The position numbers and the translations under genes were made by a program. DNA of 64,000 nt from Mesostigma viride (Eukaryota; Streptophyta; Mesostigmatophyceae; Mesostigmatales; Mesostigmataceae): contig RPFO01000138.1 in the NCBI GenBank assembly GCA_009746045.1, positions 973,259 to 1,037,258 of the forward strand, read 5' to 3'. Positions 1-13,100 of this stretch are shown one piece after another. Numbering within the stretch: the first letter of the stretch is position 1; the number at the start of each line of letters is the position of its first letter. The notes beneath the pieces are model-generated. The model saw only the letters and a list, made by a program, of their open reading frames with translations. It made no database searches and was not told the DNA's origin.

Positions 1-348
1 CTGGGCGACGACAGCGCATCAGCGGCTGCGAGGCCTACCCCCCCAGGGTGTTCCACGCTGCACGGCTACAGAGGATGGTGCACGCTAGCCTGCGCGGGAG
101 AACCATAAGCTAGGGATGGGCAATCAAGTGGCTAGCGATCACATGGGGGCGGGCTATGGCGGCCACAAGGCCAACTTCTGGCTGGGTAGCACCACACATG
201 CCATCCCCGCCCCCCTCATGCCACGTGCTATGGGAGCCATGCAGAGGCAGGAAGCAACTAAAAAGGAAGGGGGCAAACAACGCAGAAGAAAGGGGGCGGA
301 TAACCCAGAAGGAGGGGGGAGCAACAAAGAAGAGGAAGGCCAGCATAC

Positions 349-3072
349 CTCACCCCCCAGCAGCGCGCAGTCGGACTCCTGGCAGCCATCCACCATCCCC
401 TTGATAACCTGCAGGTACCCGCCAGGGAGGCACGCACGGTGCACGCACAGAGCATGGGTGTGGAAAGTGGGTCCACCCAGGCAGCCCAAACGCGCGACCG
501 CCAGCAGCCACAAAACATCAAGCAAGGCACTGGCTGCACATTGTGGCGTATGCTGAGGGGGAGAGAATATCGCATGTCACACGGCAGCAGCTCCACAGGT
601 GGTTGTCAACAAGCACCTGCAGGGTGGGGTTGCATGCCAGAGGCAGGCACACGGGCATATTGTGACCACACTAGGGGTAAGCTGGCCACACGTTGGGGTC
701 AAATTGATGATTGCAACTACGGTACGGTGGCTGCCCCCACCAATTCGGCCACGTCCACCACACCCACCATTCCTGCCTCGTCCACCCCTCCCTACCATTC
801 CTGCCATGTCCACCCACCCTACCATTTCTGCCACCTCCACCCCACCCTATCATTCCTGCCACGCCCATCGCCCCTACCATCTCTGCCACATCCACGTCAA
901 GCTTGGACGTGCCGTAGTAGTCGAGGAAGAAAAGGGGCTTGGCGCCCAGCGTGACGATGTCGTTCACGCTCATCGCCACCTGGCAGCACGGCGCGCACAC
1001 GGCCAGGCATGCGGCCAAGGCCACGCGAGGTAACACAAGGCAAGAGACGATGCACAGATATGATCACAGTTGGAAGATGAAGGAAAGATTGGGAACGGTG
1101 GTCCTGCTACCCCGCTGTACATGTAGCATTAGGTGGGGTATAGGGGTAGGTGGTCCTGCTACCCCGCTCTACATGTAGCATTAGGTGGGGTATAGGGAAA
1201 GGTGGTCCTGCTACCCCGCTGTACATGTAGCATTTGGTGGGGTATAGGGGTAGGTGGTCCTGCTACCCCGCTGTACATGTAGCATTTGGCCCCCTTCCCC
1301 CCTCCCCAAGGCTAGGCTGGGCCCCCTTGCACCCAAGGCAATGTGGTGGTGCAATTTCACGGAGAAAATTCAACCGCGGCACACTCACTGGCACCATTAC
1401 ACGACCCTCACAGCACGATAACAGCACACCCACGTGCCGCCCTGAAGGCAGCCCAGGACGCCATGCCAGCCACCTCCTTGCAGCCATGGAGGAACAGCAA
1501 AGCGCGCTGGGACCCACCTTCTGGCTGCCCCCCTGCCCTGCTGCGCGCTGGCATATACGACCCCCGGTGCAGCATGCACACGTACTGCCCACCCCGCATG
1601 AGTATGCTGCGTTCCAACGGGCTTGGCCGCACCAGAGCAAGAGCGGGGCGGTGATGTACTGCTTGATCCCACGCCTAGCCATGGCACATCTAGGGCACAT
1701 GTATGGCACATGCATGGCACATGCATTGCACATGTATTGAACATGTATTGCATGTATTGCACATGTATTGCATGTATTGCACATCTATTGCACATCTAAT
1801 GCACATCTATTGCGCATCTATTGCACATCTATTGCACATCTATTGCACATCTATTGCACATCTATTGCACATCTATTGCACATCTATTGCACATCTATTG
1901 CACATCTATTGCACATCTATTGCACATCTATTGCACATCTATTGCACATCTATTGCACATCTGTTGCACATTCAACAATCACAAGCCCAGCCAACAGTCA
2001 AGCATGCGAGGGAGTTCCAGTCCCGACATTTGAATGGGACGAAGACCTCCCACACATTCAGAGCGTCGGGATGGGGCCACGCCTCCCACCACCACGATCA
2101 GGGCTGGGTAGCCCTATTGCGACACATGGCACGCGCGGGGCCAACACTTGACAAGTGCCACCCCATCGGGGTCCAGTACCGGTTTGCAGCATTAAGGCAC
2201 GCTGCAAATTCCAAGGACATAGCGTGCGCAGGTTGCATTCACCCGCGGCTTGGCAGCGCACATCACAGAGGGTGCAGACAAGCCACATGCATGCATGCCG
2301 GGGTTGCAGTGACCATGCTTGGGAAATTACACATGTGACGTACAGGGATCTCCTTCAGTGTTGGCTACCAGGGTGTTCACGAAGACTTAATGCTGGCAGC
2401 AAGGATAGTCCCGCCAGGATCATGCCATGCATGGTCCGTACCAGGTCAATGCCGATGGTGTCGTGCTTGTTCATCTCAAAGGCAAGCTTCAACTTCGTGC
2501 CTACTCCATCGGTGCCCGCCACCAGATAATGGTCACCTGCAGACATTGTCAAAAGCCCCAGAGGCCACGATATTGCAGCAGCATTAACTGTGCATGCTCC
2601 TCGACGGCAATTGACCAGGCACGTCGTGATTATCAATTATACGACCGGCCGGGAGCTGATTCAACCAAAGCAATCACGGGCAGAAGGGATATGAAAAAAG
2701 GCATTAAACATTAAAATAAGATTTCCAAATTCCGAACATACCGAAGGGGAAAAGACCGCCAAAACCACCAATGCCTTTAACCATTTTCTGAATGCGCCGA
2801 ACGAGCTCTTCCCCGGCATCAATATCTACACCTGCGGCCTTGTACGTGAGACCATCATTGGAGGAAGCTTCACATTTCACTACTCGCAAATGCTTTTTCG
2901 CAAGACGCACATCTGTTCCCTTCGCAGATACTCCAGCGGGTGCCCATCGTGCTGGGCGAACTAGCCGGAGTTTCGAATTCGCTCTAGCGGCAATCCCAGC
3001 CTGACAGGTGCCAGGAACCGATGAACATGCAGGGTCAACAACAAAAGCGGTTGTACACGATAGGGACGCCAT
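349..3072 (-). CDS. PUR5: Phosphoribosylformylglycinamidine cyclo-ligase (AIR synthetase), plastid-targeted; 5' four exons, 3' end outside window
   Basis: Catalyses the ATP-dependent closure of FGAM to aminoimidazole ribonucleotide in purine synthesis (PurM family). I assign exons at 2742-3072, 2442-2536, 878-979 and 349-408 by GT-AG borders that keep one frame. Exon 1 begins [10 protein letters not shown]. It gives about 70 residues rich in Ser, Ala, Arg and Lys, a transit-peptide-like leader that suggests plastid import, then [20 protein letters not shown]. Exon 2 has the ATP/FGAM-binding stretch [17 protein letters not shown] and HDTIGIDL. Exon 3 has MSVNDIV and [11 protein letters not shown]. 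Exon 4 has [20 protein letters not shown], after which TAEMP is expected. I could not find that next exon down to base 1, so the gene leaves the window. An upstream in-frame ATG exists at 3222, but 3072 gives the better leader. The exon 4 donor could instead be at 353 (GTGAGG), which would shift the phase. Confidence 0.93.
738..895. repeat. 27-bp degenerate tandem repeat spanning the PUR5 exon 3 donor
   Basis: About five units of roughly 27 bp, each with a core like ATTCCTGCC plus CCACC. Read on the minus strand, each unit resembles the last bases of PUR5 exon 3 and its donor (GCAGAGATG then GTAGGG). The array therefore looks like an amplified exon-intron junction. Confidence 0.8.
1096..1292. 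repeat. 52-bp minisatellite in PUR5 intron 2
   Basis: Nearly four copies of a 52-bp unit containing GGTGGTCCTGCTACCCCGCT and ACATGTAGCATT, with one or two substitutions per copy. It lies in the PUR5 intron between exons 2 and 3. Confidence 0.9.
1682..1973. repeat. 11-bp tandem array (TTGCACATCTA) in PUR5 intron 2
   Basis: About 17 nearly perfect 11-bp units run from 1779 to 1973. Degenerate related units (CACATGTATTG, GGCACATGCAT) precede them from 1682. Because the period is not a multiple of three, all frames are open through the array and yield spurious repetitive ORFs. Confidence 0.95.
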
Positions 3073-4175
3073 TAATAACCGCTGCAAACAGGCAGCCCGT
3101 TGTACTGGCACTGCGCCCTCTAGCAAACCCAACCCGTTTTCTTTCCGACCCTGTCGGCTTGTTGTGTCAGCCGCGGTGACGTCTCCCTTTTCGCCAGCGA
3201 CAGCGGCTAGCGTAATGGCCAAACGTGCATTATGTACAAGCGGAGAAAGCTTTTTGGCGCCAAGTGTGGACCAAATATCTGGCTTAGCCTGGGTTGTTGT
3301 GCCGCCTTGGACGCATCCGTGACCGCGGCCGGCGGCCGGCCACTCACCGACTCACGTCCTGGATTGGCTCACCATGACAATCGGCTCAGTCCTGCAAATG
3401 CCTGCATTTTTGCTATCAAGGTGGCCCCCAGGCCCCAGCCCCCAGTGTTTACCTTACTGTACAGTACTATATAGTATATGCTACTGTACAGTACTGTACT
3501 GTATACTCTCTGTGAGGATGGAGCGGGTGGCAGCATAAACTAGGGCAACCTGCTACCTTGCACGAAGCACCGTGCCATACAAAAGTACAAGTCACACTTA
3601 CAAAAAGAACCTAAAATTCTAAGCTCCTAATAAATGGGAAGGGTCATTGTTGCCTTACTGGGTATTTCCACATTCGGTCAGTTTTAATGTATGGGAGTAA
3701 GGGACGCGTTAAGCCGTGCAAAGCGAAACGAGCAGCGAGCTCGATGTTTATCACAACGGGCAAGTAGCACTCCCAACTGAAGGTGTAGATAATCACAACC
3801 GGTGCAGTTCACAATTGTTCCCGCTGCAAAACGGGTGCCCTCCGCTGTCAGTTTGCCTGGGCTTGAAAGGTTTAGTTCACTGGGGACGCCGCGATAGCGC
3901 TGTTCTCATACCACATTTTGTTGCGCGCAGGATGTGCCAAGATAGGGTCTTCAAGAATCAGTGCTAGCTACCCGTGTCTGTGCATCCGGAATTTCTATGT
4001 GCATCCGGTTTGCTTGGAAGCAAGGTGAAGGATTGCGGCGAACTTAGCCCCACAGCGCTCCCGACAGAGACACCGGCAGCGCGGAACTTGGTACTTCAAG
4101 TCGTCTGCCGAGCAATCGTGTCAACAAGACAAAAACATTGAGCTTCAACCGATTCCAGCAACACTCTAGTCGAAA
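3073..4175. promoter_or_regulatory. Shared divergent promoter region of PUR5 and RPB9
   Basis: A 1.1-kb stretch between the start codons of PUR5 (minus) and RPB9 (plus). I see no gene in it. It holds a GC palindrome cluster near 3325-3345 (GGCCGGCGGCCGGCC) and a palindromic TACTGTACAGTA cluster at 3450-3505. No confident TATA box was found for either gene, so the promoter role is inferred from position. Confidence 0.5.
3450..3505. repeat. Palindromic ACTGTACAGTA cluster
   Basis: Two or three copies of TACTGTACAGTA, itself a palindrome, flank TATATAGTATA. The whole segment could fold into a cruciform or hairpin. It lies in the divergent intergenic region and its function is unknown. Confidence 0.6.
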
Positions 4176-7100
4176 ATGAGTACTATGCGATTTTGCCGTG
4201 AATGGTACGTGCGTCTATCGTGTGTGGATATGCCTGTAGTTTGCGAACAGAGTTTTTCATATGACTGTTTTGCTTATCGCTGATTTAAACCCCGTGACGG
4301 CGCGCTTTTTTCCCTTCTTGTCCACCTCTTGGCAGCAACAACATACTTTATCCAAAGGAAGATCGAGAGCAAAAGATTCTGCTGTTTGCGTGCCGGAACT
4401 GTGACCACCAGGTAAGTCTTCCACTGCTGAGTTTTTCGTAGTGTTCTCTACGGGATGGTTCATGGCCGCAGCTTATACGCATCACTGGGGTGCTGCTCAC
4501 CCCCATAGTGGCTGCCCCTCTCTTCTGTGATGCCTGGACAATTACCATGGGTCCTGCTGATGCGGTGAAGGGTGGGGTGAAGGATTGTTGGCCCACGCAC
4601 AGTCCCACGTATGCGTACAGGGGGTAATGGAGCCCACCATGCTCCTCAGCCATTGCCAGTGAGGGAGGTGACTAAGAAAACAACCAATTGGTGCCCGGCA
4701 TGCCATCTGCCTGATGTAACGGCCATGCCGCCACGGCCCTTTGTTCCTCTTGCCGCCACGGCCAGTGGAGGCAGGCATGTGTGCACTTTTGCGGGCGGGC
4801 GTATGTATGCTCGCACCAGGTATCCGCTGTCATCATGTGCTGTACGTTGCTGTCGGCGCCAGCCCCTTGGATGGCCGTACTATCATCCCCTTCTACTGGT
4901 GTGCAAGTGACCTCACCTGCGGCTCCATGTACCTGCCACCCTATGATGCCCTTCTTCTCTTTTCTAAAATCTGAGCAGGAACGTGCGAACAGCAACTGCA
5001 TCTACCGAAACGTCGTCTTCCACTCAGAGGAGTGAGTCCTGTCAGTCGGATTACCTGAACGAGATCATCTCAGCAACTTGTGGAGAATATGGGGAAACGA
5101 ATGTGCTGCGCCCTGCCACGCTGCGCCTTCCACGCTGCGCCCTGCCACGCTGTGCCCTGGGGCCCAACCCATTATTCTTACTGCACACTGCTTCTTCGTG
5201 CTCGCCTCTTTTATTGCACGCCTCTCTTACTGCACGCCGTGCTGGCCAACCGATGGCATCGTGCTCGCGTCACCGTGCCATGTTTAGGTGGTTCTCCGCC
5301 CCATTTTCACCAAGCGCTTGTGGGCCAAGTTCTATCATGCGCCCGTGGCCGGCGTAGCGGTTGCCCGGTCCTACCCATCTGAAAGCATGCGGTGTGTGCC
5401 ACGCATGCGCCATGAATCAGCTGTCTGCAGCCTCTGTTTTTGCGCTGTGTGCAGGTGGCATAGATAGATGCACGCCAAGGATTGTACATGGTGCTGTGAT
5501 GTATGTGAAGGTATATTAAAAGGTATATTGTACATGGTACTGTGATATATGTGAAGGTATATTATAAGGTATATTATACATGGTACTGTGATGTATGTGA
5601 AGGTATATTATAAGGTATACTGTTCATGGTACTGTAATGTATGTGAAGGTATATTAAAAGGTATATTGTACATGGTACTGTGATATATGTGAAGGTATAT
5701 TATACGGTATATTGTACATGGTACTGTAATGTATGTGAAGGTATATTATAAGGTATATTGTATATGGTACTGTAATCTATGTGAAGGTATATTATAAGGT
5801 ATTTTGTACATGGTACTGTAATGTATGTGAAGGTATACCGCTGGTGCATGTTCACAGCGGTCAGGCGGTGTCCCATAACCGAGGGGACACACGGCCGCGC
5901 TCAAGGCACACACACACACACACACACACACGCTCAAGGCACACATGCACACACTCAAGGCGCACACACACACGCTCAAGGCACACACACACACACACGC
6001 ACACACATGCTCAAGGCACACACACACACACACAATGCTCAAGGCACACACAGTGAACGAGTAGTTCCCTTTGCTCTGGGCACACATGCTTGCGGCGGCG
6101 ATTGGCCCTCCCCCCAGAGGTTGCTCTCCCTCAAAATGCCGCTGGCCAAACTCATGTGCGTGCTTCATTGTACACATGGCGTCGCAGACGCGTCGCATCA
6201 TCAACCATCGCCGTCACCAGTTACGGGCGATGGCTCATTCATCACCCCTCTCGCTTCCCCTCCCTCCCCCCCCCCCCGCCAAATACCCTGTCCCCGCTTG
6301 CATGCGTGCGTGCTTGCGTGGCGGCACCAGCGAGCGCACTCAGGTGCTGCAGGACGTGAGCTCCGACCCCACGCTACCTCGCACGAAGGACGTGCGCTGC
6401 GCCAAGTGCGGGCACCGAGAGGCCGTCTTCTTCCAGGTGAGGGGGGGGGGGGGGAAGACCCGGGAGGGGGGGGGGGGCGGTGGCAAGTCCATGGGTGAGG
6501 GGGGGGGTAGGGATGCGGGTGAGGTTAGGGACGGGTATAGGGGGAGGGGCGGTCTTGGGGGAGGGGAGCCTGGGCGGCGTGAGGGTGGTGACAGGCCACT
6601 GAGATAGGAGTGTGCTTGCAGGGGCCGTCATCGGTAGCCAGCAATCAGGGGCAATTATAGGCCATCATCGGTAGCCAGCAATCAGGGGCAATCATAGGCC
6701 ATCATGGATAGCCAGCAATCAGGGGCAATCATAGGCCATCATCGGTAGCCAGCAATCAGGGGCAATCATAGGCCATCATGGATAGCCAGCAATCAGGGGC
6801 AATCATAGGCCATCATGGGTAGCCAGCAATCAGGGGCAATCATAGGCCATCATCGGTAGCCAGCAATCAGAGGCAATCATAGGCCATCATCGGTAGCCAG
6901 CAATCAGGGGCAATCATAGGCCATCATCGGTAGCCAGCAATCAGAGGCAATCATAGGCCATCATGCATAGCCAGCAATCAGGGGCAATCATAGGCCATCA
7001 TGGGTAGCCAGCAATCAGGGGCAATCATAGGCCATCATGGGTAGCCAGCAATCAGAGGCAATCATAGGCCATCATGGATAGCCAGCAATCAGGGGCAATC

Positions 7101-10100
7101 ATAGGCCATCATGGGTAGCCAGCAAGCAGGGGCAATCATAGGCCATCATCGGTAGCCAGCAATCAGGGGCAATCATAGGCCATCATGGGTAGCCAGCAAT
7201 CAGGGGCAATCATAGGCCATCATCGGTAGCCAGCAATCAGAGGCAATCATAGGCCATCATGGATAGCCAGCAATCAGGGGCAATCATAGGCCATCATGGG
7301 TAGCCAGCAATCAGGGGCAATCATAGGCCATCATCGGTAGCCAGCAATCAGGGGCAATCATAGGCCATCATGGATAGCCAGCAATCAGGGGCAATCATAG
7401 GCCATCATGGGTAGCCAGCAATCAGGGGCAATCATAGGCCATCATGGGTAGCCAGCAATCAGGGGCAATCATAGGCCATCATGTATAGCCAGCAATCAGG
7501 GGCAATCATAGGCCATCATGGGTAGCCAGCAATCAGGGGCAATCATAGGCCATCATCGGTAGCCAGCAATCAGGGGCAATCATAGGCCATCATCGGTAGC
7601 CAGCAATCAGAGGCAATCATAGGCCATCATGGATAGCCAGCAATCAGGGGCAATCATAGGCCATCATGGGTAGCCAGCAATCAGGGGCAATCATAGGCCA
7701 TCATCGGTAGCCAGCAATCAGGGGCAATCATAGGCCATCATGGATAGCCAGCAATCAGGGGCAATCATAGGCCATCATCGGTAGCCAGCAATCAGGGGCA
7801 ATCATAGGCCATCATGGGTAGCCAGCAATCAGGGGCAATCATAGGCCATCATGTATAGCCAGCAATCAGGGGCAATCATAGGCCATCATGGGTAGCCAGC
7901 AATCAGGGGCAATCATAGGCCATCATGGGTAGCCAGCAATCAGGGGCAATCATAGGCCATCATGGGTAGCCAGCAATCAGGGGCAATCATAGGCCATCAT
8001 CGGTAGCCAGCAATCAGGGGCAATCATAGGCCATCATGGGTAGCCAGCAATCAGGGGCAATCATAGGCCATCATGGGTAGCCGGCAATCAGGGGCAATCA
8101 TAGGCCATCATGGATAGCCAGCAATCAGGGGCAATCATAGGCCATCATGGGTAGCCAGCAATCAGGGGCAATCATAGGCCATCATGGATAGCCAGCAATC
8201 AGGGGCAATCATAGGCCATCATGGGTAGCCAGCAATCAGGGGCAATCATAGGCCATCATGGATAGCCAGCAATCAGGGGCAATCATAGGCCATCATGGAT
8301 AGCCAGCAATCAGGGGCAATCATAGGCCATCATGGGTAGCCAGCAATCAGGGGCAATCATAGGCCATCATGGATAGCCAGCAATCAGGGGCACTCATAGG
8401 CCATCATCGGTAGCCAGCAATCAGAGGCAATCATAGGCCATCATGGATAGCCAGCAATCAGGGGCAATCATAGGCCATCATGGGTAGCCAGCAATCAGGG
8501 GCAATCATAGGCCATCATCGGTAGCCAGCAATCAGGGGCAATCATAGGCCATCATGGATAGCCAGCAATCAGGGGCAATCATAGGCCATCATCGGTAGCC
8601 AGCAATCAGGGGCAATCATAGGCCATCATGGGTAGCCAGCAATCAGGGGCAATCATAGGCCATCATGTATAGCCAGCAATCAGGGGCAATCATAGGCCAT
8701 CATGGGTAGCCAGCAATCAGGGGCAATCATAGGCCATCATGGGTAGCCAGCAATCAGGGGCGATCATAGGCCATCATGGGTAGCCAGCAATCAGGGGCAA
8801 TCATAGGCCATCATCGGTAGCCAGCAATCAGGGGCAATCATAGGCCATCATGGGTAGCCAGCAATCAGGGGCAATCATAGGCCATCATGGGTAGCCGGCA
8901 ATCAGGGGCAATCATAGGCCATCATGGATAGCCAGCAATCAGGGGCAATCATAGGCCATCATGGGTAGCCAGCAATCAGGGGCAATCATAGGCCATCATG
9001 GATAGCCAGCAATCAGGGGCAATCATAGGCCATCATGGGTAGCCAGCAATCAGGGGCAATCATAGGCCATCATGGATAGCCAGCAATCAGGGGCAATCAT
9101 AGGCCATCATGGATAGCCAGCAATCAGGGGCAATCATAGGCCATCATCGGTAGCCAGCAATCAGGGGCAATCATAGGCCATCATGGGTAGCCAGCAATCA
9201 GGGGCAATCATAGGCCATCATGGGTAGCCAGCAATCAGGGGCAATCATAGGCCATCATGGGTAGCCAGCAATCAGGGGCAATCATAGGCCATCATCGGTA
9301 GCCAGCAATCAGGGGCAATCATAGGCCATCATGTATAGCCAGCAATCAGGGGCAATCATAGGCCATCATGGGTAGCCAGCAATCAGGGGCAATCATAGGC
9401 CATCATGGGTAGCCAGCAATCAGGGGCAATCATAGGCCATCATGGATAGCCAGCAATCAGGGGCAATCATAGGCCATCATGGGTAGCCAGCAATCAGGGG
9501 CAATCATAGGCCATCATCGGTAGCCAGCAATCAGGGGCAATCATAGGCCATCATGGGTAGCCAGCAATCAGGGGCAATCATAGGCCATCATCGGTAGCCG
9601 GCAGTCAGGGGCAATCATAGGCCATCATGGGTAGCCGGCAATCAGAGGCAATCATAGGCCATCATCGGTAGCCAGCAATCAGGGGCAATCTCATAGGCCA
9701 TCATCGGTAGCCAGCAAGCAGGGGCACTCATAGGCCATCATCGTTAGCCAGCAATCAAGGGCAATCATAGGCTATCATGGGTAGCCAGCAAGCGGGGGCA
9801 ATCACGGGTAGCCAGGTGCTGGGAGTGCAGGTGGAGGTTCCTGGCCCGTGGTCAGGGTGTGCATACCAAGCCATACGACTGCGGTCAGGCCATCATCGGT
9901 AGCCAGCAATCAGGGGCAATCATAGGCCATCATGTATAGCCAGCAATCAGGGGCAATCATAGGCCATCATGGGTAGCCAGCAATCAGGGGCAATCATAGG
10001 CCATCATGGGTAGCCAGCAATCAGGGGCAATCATAGGCCATCATGGATAGCCAGCAATCAGGGGCAATCATAGGCCATCATGGGTAGCCGGCAATCAGAG

Positions 10101-13100
10101 GCAATCATAGGCCATCATCGGTAGCCAGCAATCAGGGGCAATCTCATAGGCCATCATCGGTAGCCAGCAAGCAGGGGCACTCATAGGCCATCATCGTTAG
10201 CCAGCAATCAGGGGCAATCATAGGCCATCATGGGTAGCCGGCAATCAGGGGCAATCATAGGCCATCATGGATAGCCAGCAATCAGGGGCAATCATAGGCC
10301 ATCATGGGTAGCCAGCAATCAGGGGCAATCATAGGCCATCATGGATAGCCAGCAATCAGGGGCAATCATAGGCCATCATGGGTAGCCAGCAATCAGGGGC
10401 AATCATAGGCCATCATGGATAGCCAGCAATCAGGGGCAATCATAGGCCATCATGGGTAGCCAGCAATCAGGGGCAATCATAGGCCATCATCGGTAGCCAG
10501 CAATCAGGGGCAATCATAGGCCATCATGGGTAGCCAGCAATCAGGGGCAATCATAGGCCATCATCGGTAGCCGGCAGTCAGGGGCAATCATAGGCCATCA
10601 TGGGTAGCCGGCAATCAGAGGCAATCATAGGCCATCATCGGTAGCCAGCAATCAGGGGCAATCTCATAGGCCATCATCGGTAGCCAGCAAGCAGGGGCAA
10701 TCATAGGCCATCATCGGTAGCCAGCAATCAGGGGCAATCATAGGCCATCATGGATAGCCAGCAATCAGGGGCAATCATAGGCCATCATCGGTAGCCAGCA
10801 ATCAGGGGCAATCATAGGCCATCATGGGTAGCCAGCAATCAGGGGCAATCATAGGCCATCATGTATAGCCAGCAATCAGGGGCAATCATAGGCCATCATG
10901 GGTAGCCAGCAATCAGGGGCAATCATAGGCCATCATGGGTAGCCAGCAATCAGGGGCAATCATAGGCCATCATGGGTAGCCAGCAATCAGGGGCAATCAT
11001 AGGCCATCATCGGTAGCCAGCAATCAGGGGCAATCATAGGCCATCATGGGTAGCCAGCAATCAGGGGCAATCATAGGCCATCATGGGTAGCCGGCAATCA
11101 GGGGCAATCATAGGCCATCATGGATAGCCAGCAATCAGGGGCAATCATAGGCCATCATGGGTAGCCAGCAATCAGGGGCAATCATAGGCCATCATGGATA
11201 GCCAGCAATCAGGGGCAATCATAGGCCATCATGGGTAGCCAGCAATCAGGGGCAATCATAGGCCATCATGGATAGCCAGCAATCAGGGGCAATCATAGGC
11301 CATCATGGATAGCCAGCAATCAGGGGCAATCATAGGCCATCATGGGTAGCCAGCAATCAGGGGCAATCATAGGCCATCATGGATAGCCAGCAATCAGGGG
11401 CACTCATAGGCCATCATCGGTAGCCAGCAATCAGAGGCAATCATAGGCCATCATGGATAGCCAGCAATCAGGGGCAATCATAGGCCATCATGGGTAGCCA
11501 GCAATCAGGGGCAATCATAGGCCATCATCGGTAGCCAGCAATCAGGGGCAATCATAGGCCATCATGGATAGCCAGCAATCAGGGGCAATCATAGGCCATC
11601 ATCGGTAGCCAGCAATCAGGGGCAATCATAGGCCATCATGGGTAGCCAGCAATCAGGGGCAATCATAGGCCATCATGTATAGCCAGCAATCAGGGGCAAT
11701 CATAGGCCATCATGGGTAGCCAGCAATCAGGGGCAATCATAGGCCATCATGGGTAGCCAGCAATCAGGGGCGATCATAGGCCATCATGGGTAGCCAGCAA
11801 TCAGGGGCAATCATAGGCCATCATCGGTAGCCAGCAATCAGGGGCAATCATAGGCCATCATGGGTAGCCAGCAATCAGGGGCAATCATAGGCCATCATGG
11901 GTAGCCGGCAATCAGGGGCAATCATAGGCCATCATGGATAGCCAGCAATCAGGGGCAATCATAGGCCATCATGGGTAGCCAGCAATCAGGGGCAATCATA
12001 GGCCATCATGGATAGCCAGCAATCAGGGGCAATCATAGGCCATCATGGGTAGCCAGCAATCAGGGGCAATCATAGGCCATCATGGATAGCCAGCAATCAG
12101 GGGCAATCATAGGCCATCATGGATAGCCAGCAATCAGGGGCAATCATAGGCCATCATCGGTAGCCAGCAATCAGGGGCAATCATAGGCCATCATGGGTAG
12201 CCAGCAATCAGGGGCAATCATAGGCCATCATGGGTAGCCAGCAATCAGGGGCAATCATAGGCCATCATGGGTAGCCAGCAATCAGGGGCAATCATAGGCC
12301 ATCATCGGTAGCCAGCAATCAGGGGCAATCATAGGCCATCATGTATAGCCAGCAATCAGGGGCAATCATAGGCCATCATGGGTAGCCAGCAATCAGGGGC
12401 AATCATAGGCCATCATGGGTAGCCAGCAATCAGGGGCAATCATAGGCCATCATGGATAGCCAGCAATCAGGGGCAATCATAGGCCATCATGGGTAGCCAG
12501 CAATCAGGGGCAATCATAGGCCATCATCGGTAGCCAGCAATCAGGGGCAATCATAGGCCATCATGGGTAGCCAGCAATCAGGGGCAATCATAGGCCATCA
12601 TCGGTAGCCGGCAGTCAGGGGCAATCATAGGCCATCATGGGTAGCCGGCAATCAGAGGCAATCATAGGCCATCATCGGTAGCCAGCAATCAGGGGCAATC
12701 TCATAGGCCATCATCGGTAGCCAGCAAGCAGGGGCACTCATAGGCCATCATCGTTAGCCAGCAATCAAGGGCAATCATAGGCTATCATGGGTAGCCAGCA
12801 AGCGGGGGCAATCACGGGTAGCCAGGTGCTGGGAGTGCAGGTGGAGGTTCCTGGCCCGTGGTCAGGGTGTGCATACCAAGCCATACGACTGCGGTCCTGG
12901 CGCAAATGGTTCATTAAGGCAGCACGGCAGGGGAAGTAATGAATTATGGTGCGGCCTGAGTTGTTGCCGCACTCATAGCAGGGGTTGCAACCTTGTGGGG
13001 GGTTTTGGCGTGAAGACCTTGCAAGGGGTCAGGTGGGCCTTGCAGCTAAGTGGGTAGATGGACTGCCTGCTTGTCCCATCCAGCCACTGGGGCATCGCGC

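Noticed and set aside
1..348. A further PUR5 exon (TAEMP motif) near the left edge
   Set aside because: No minus-strand sequence fitting the motif with an AG acceptor could be found, so the next exon is placed outside the window.
1703..2338. Long repetitive open frame ([11 protein letters not shown] units)
   Set aside because: It is produced by the 11-bp intronic repeat. Similar frames are open in all three phases and it lies inside a PUR5 intron.
5746..6204. Open frames through the CA-rich repeat ([12 protein letters not shown] and HTHTHAQ types)
   Set aside because: Low-complexity translation of a microsatellite within RPB9 intron 3.
6626..12822. Possible CRISPR array because of a 37-bp repeated unit
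   Set aside because: Units are head to tail with no spacers, and the array lies in a eukaryotic intron. It is a minisatellite.
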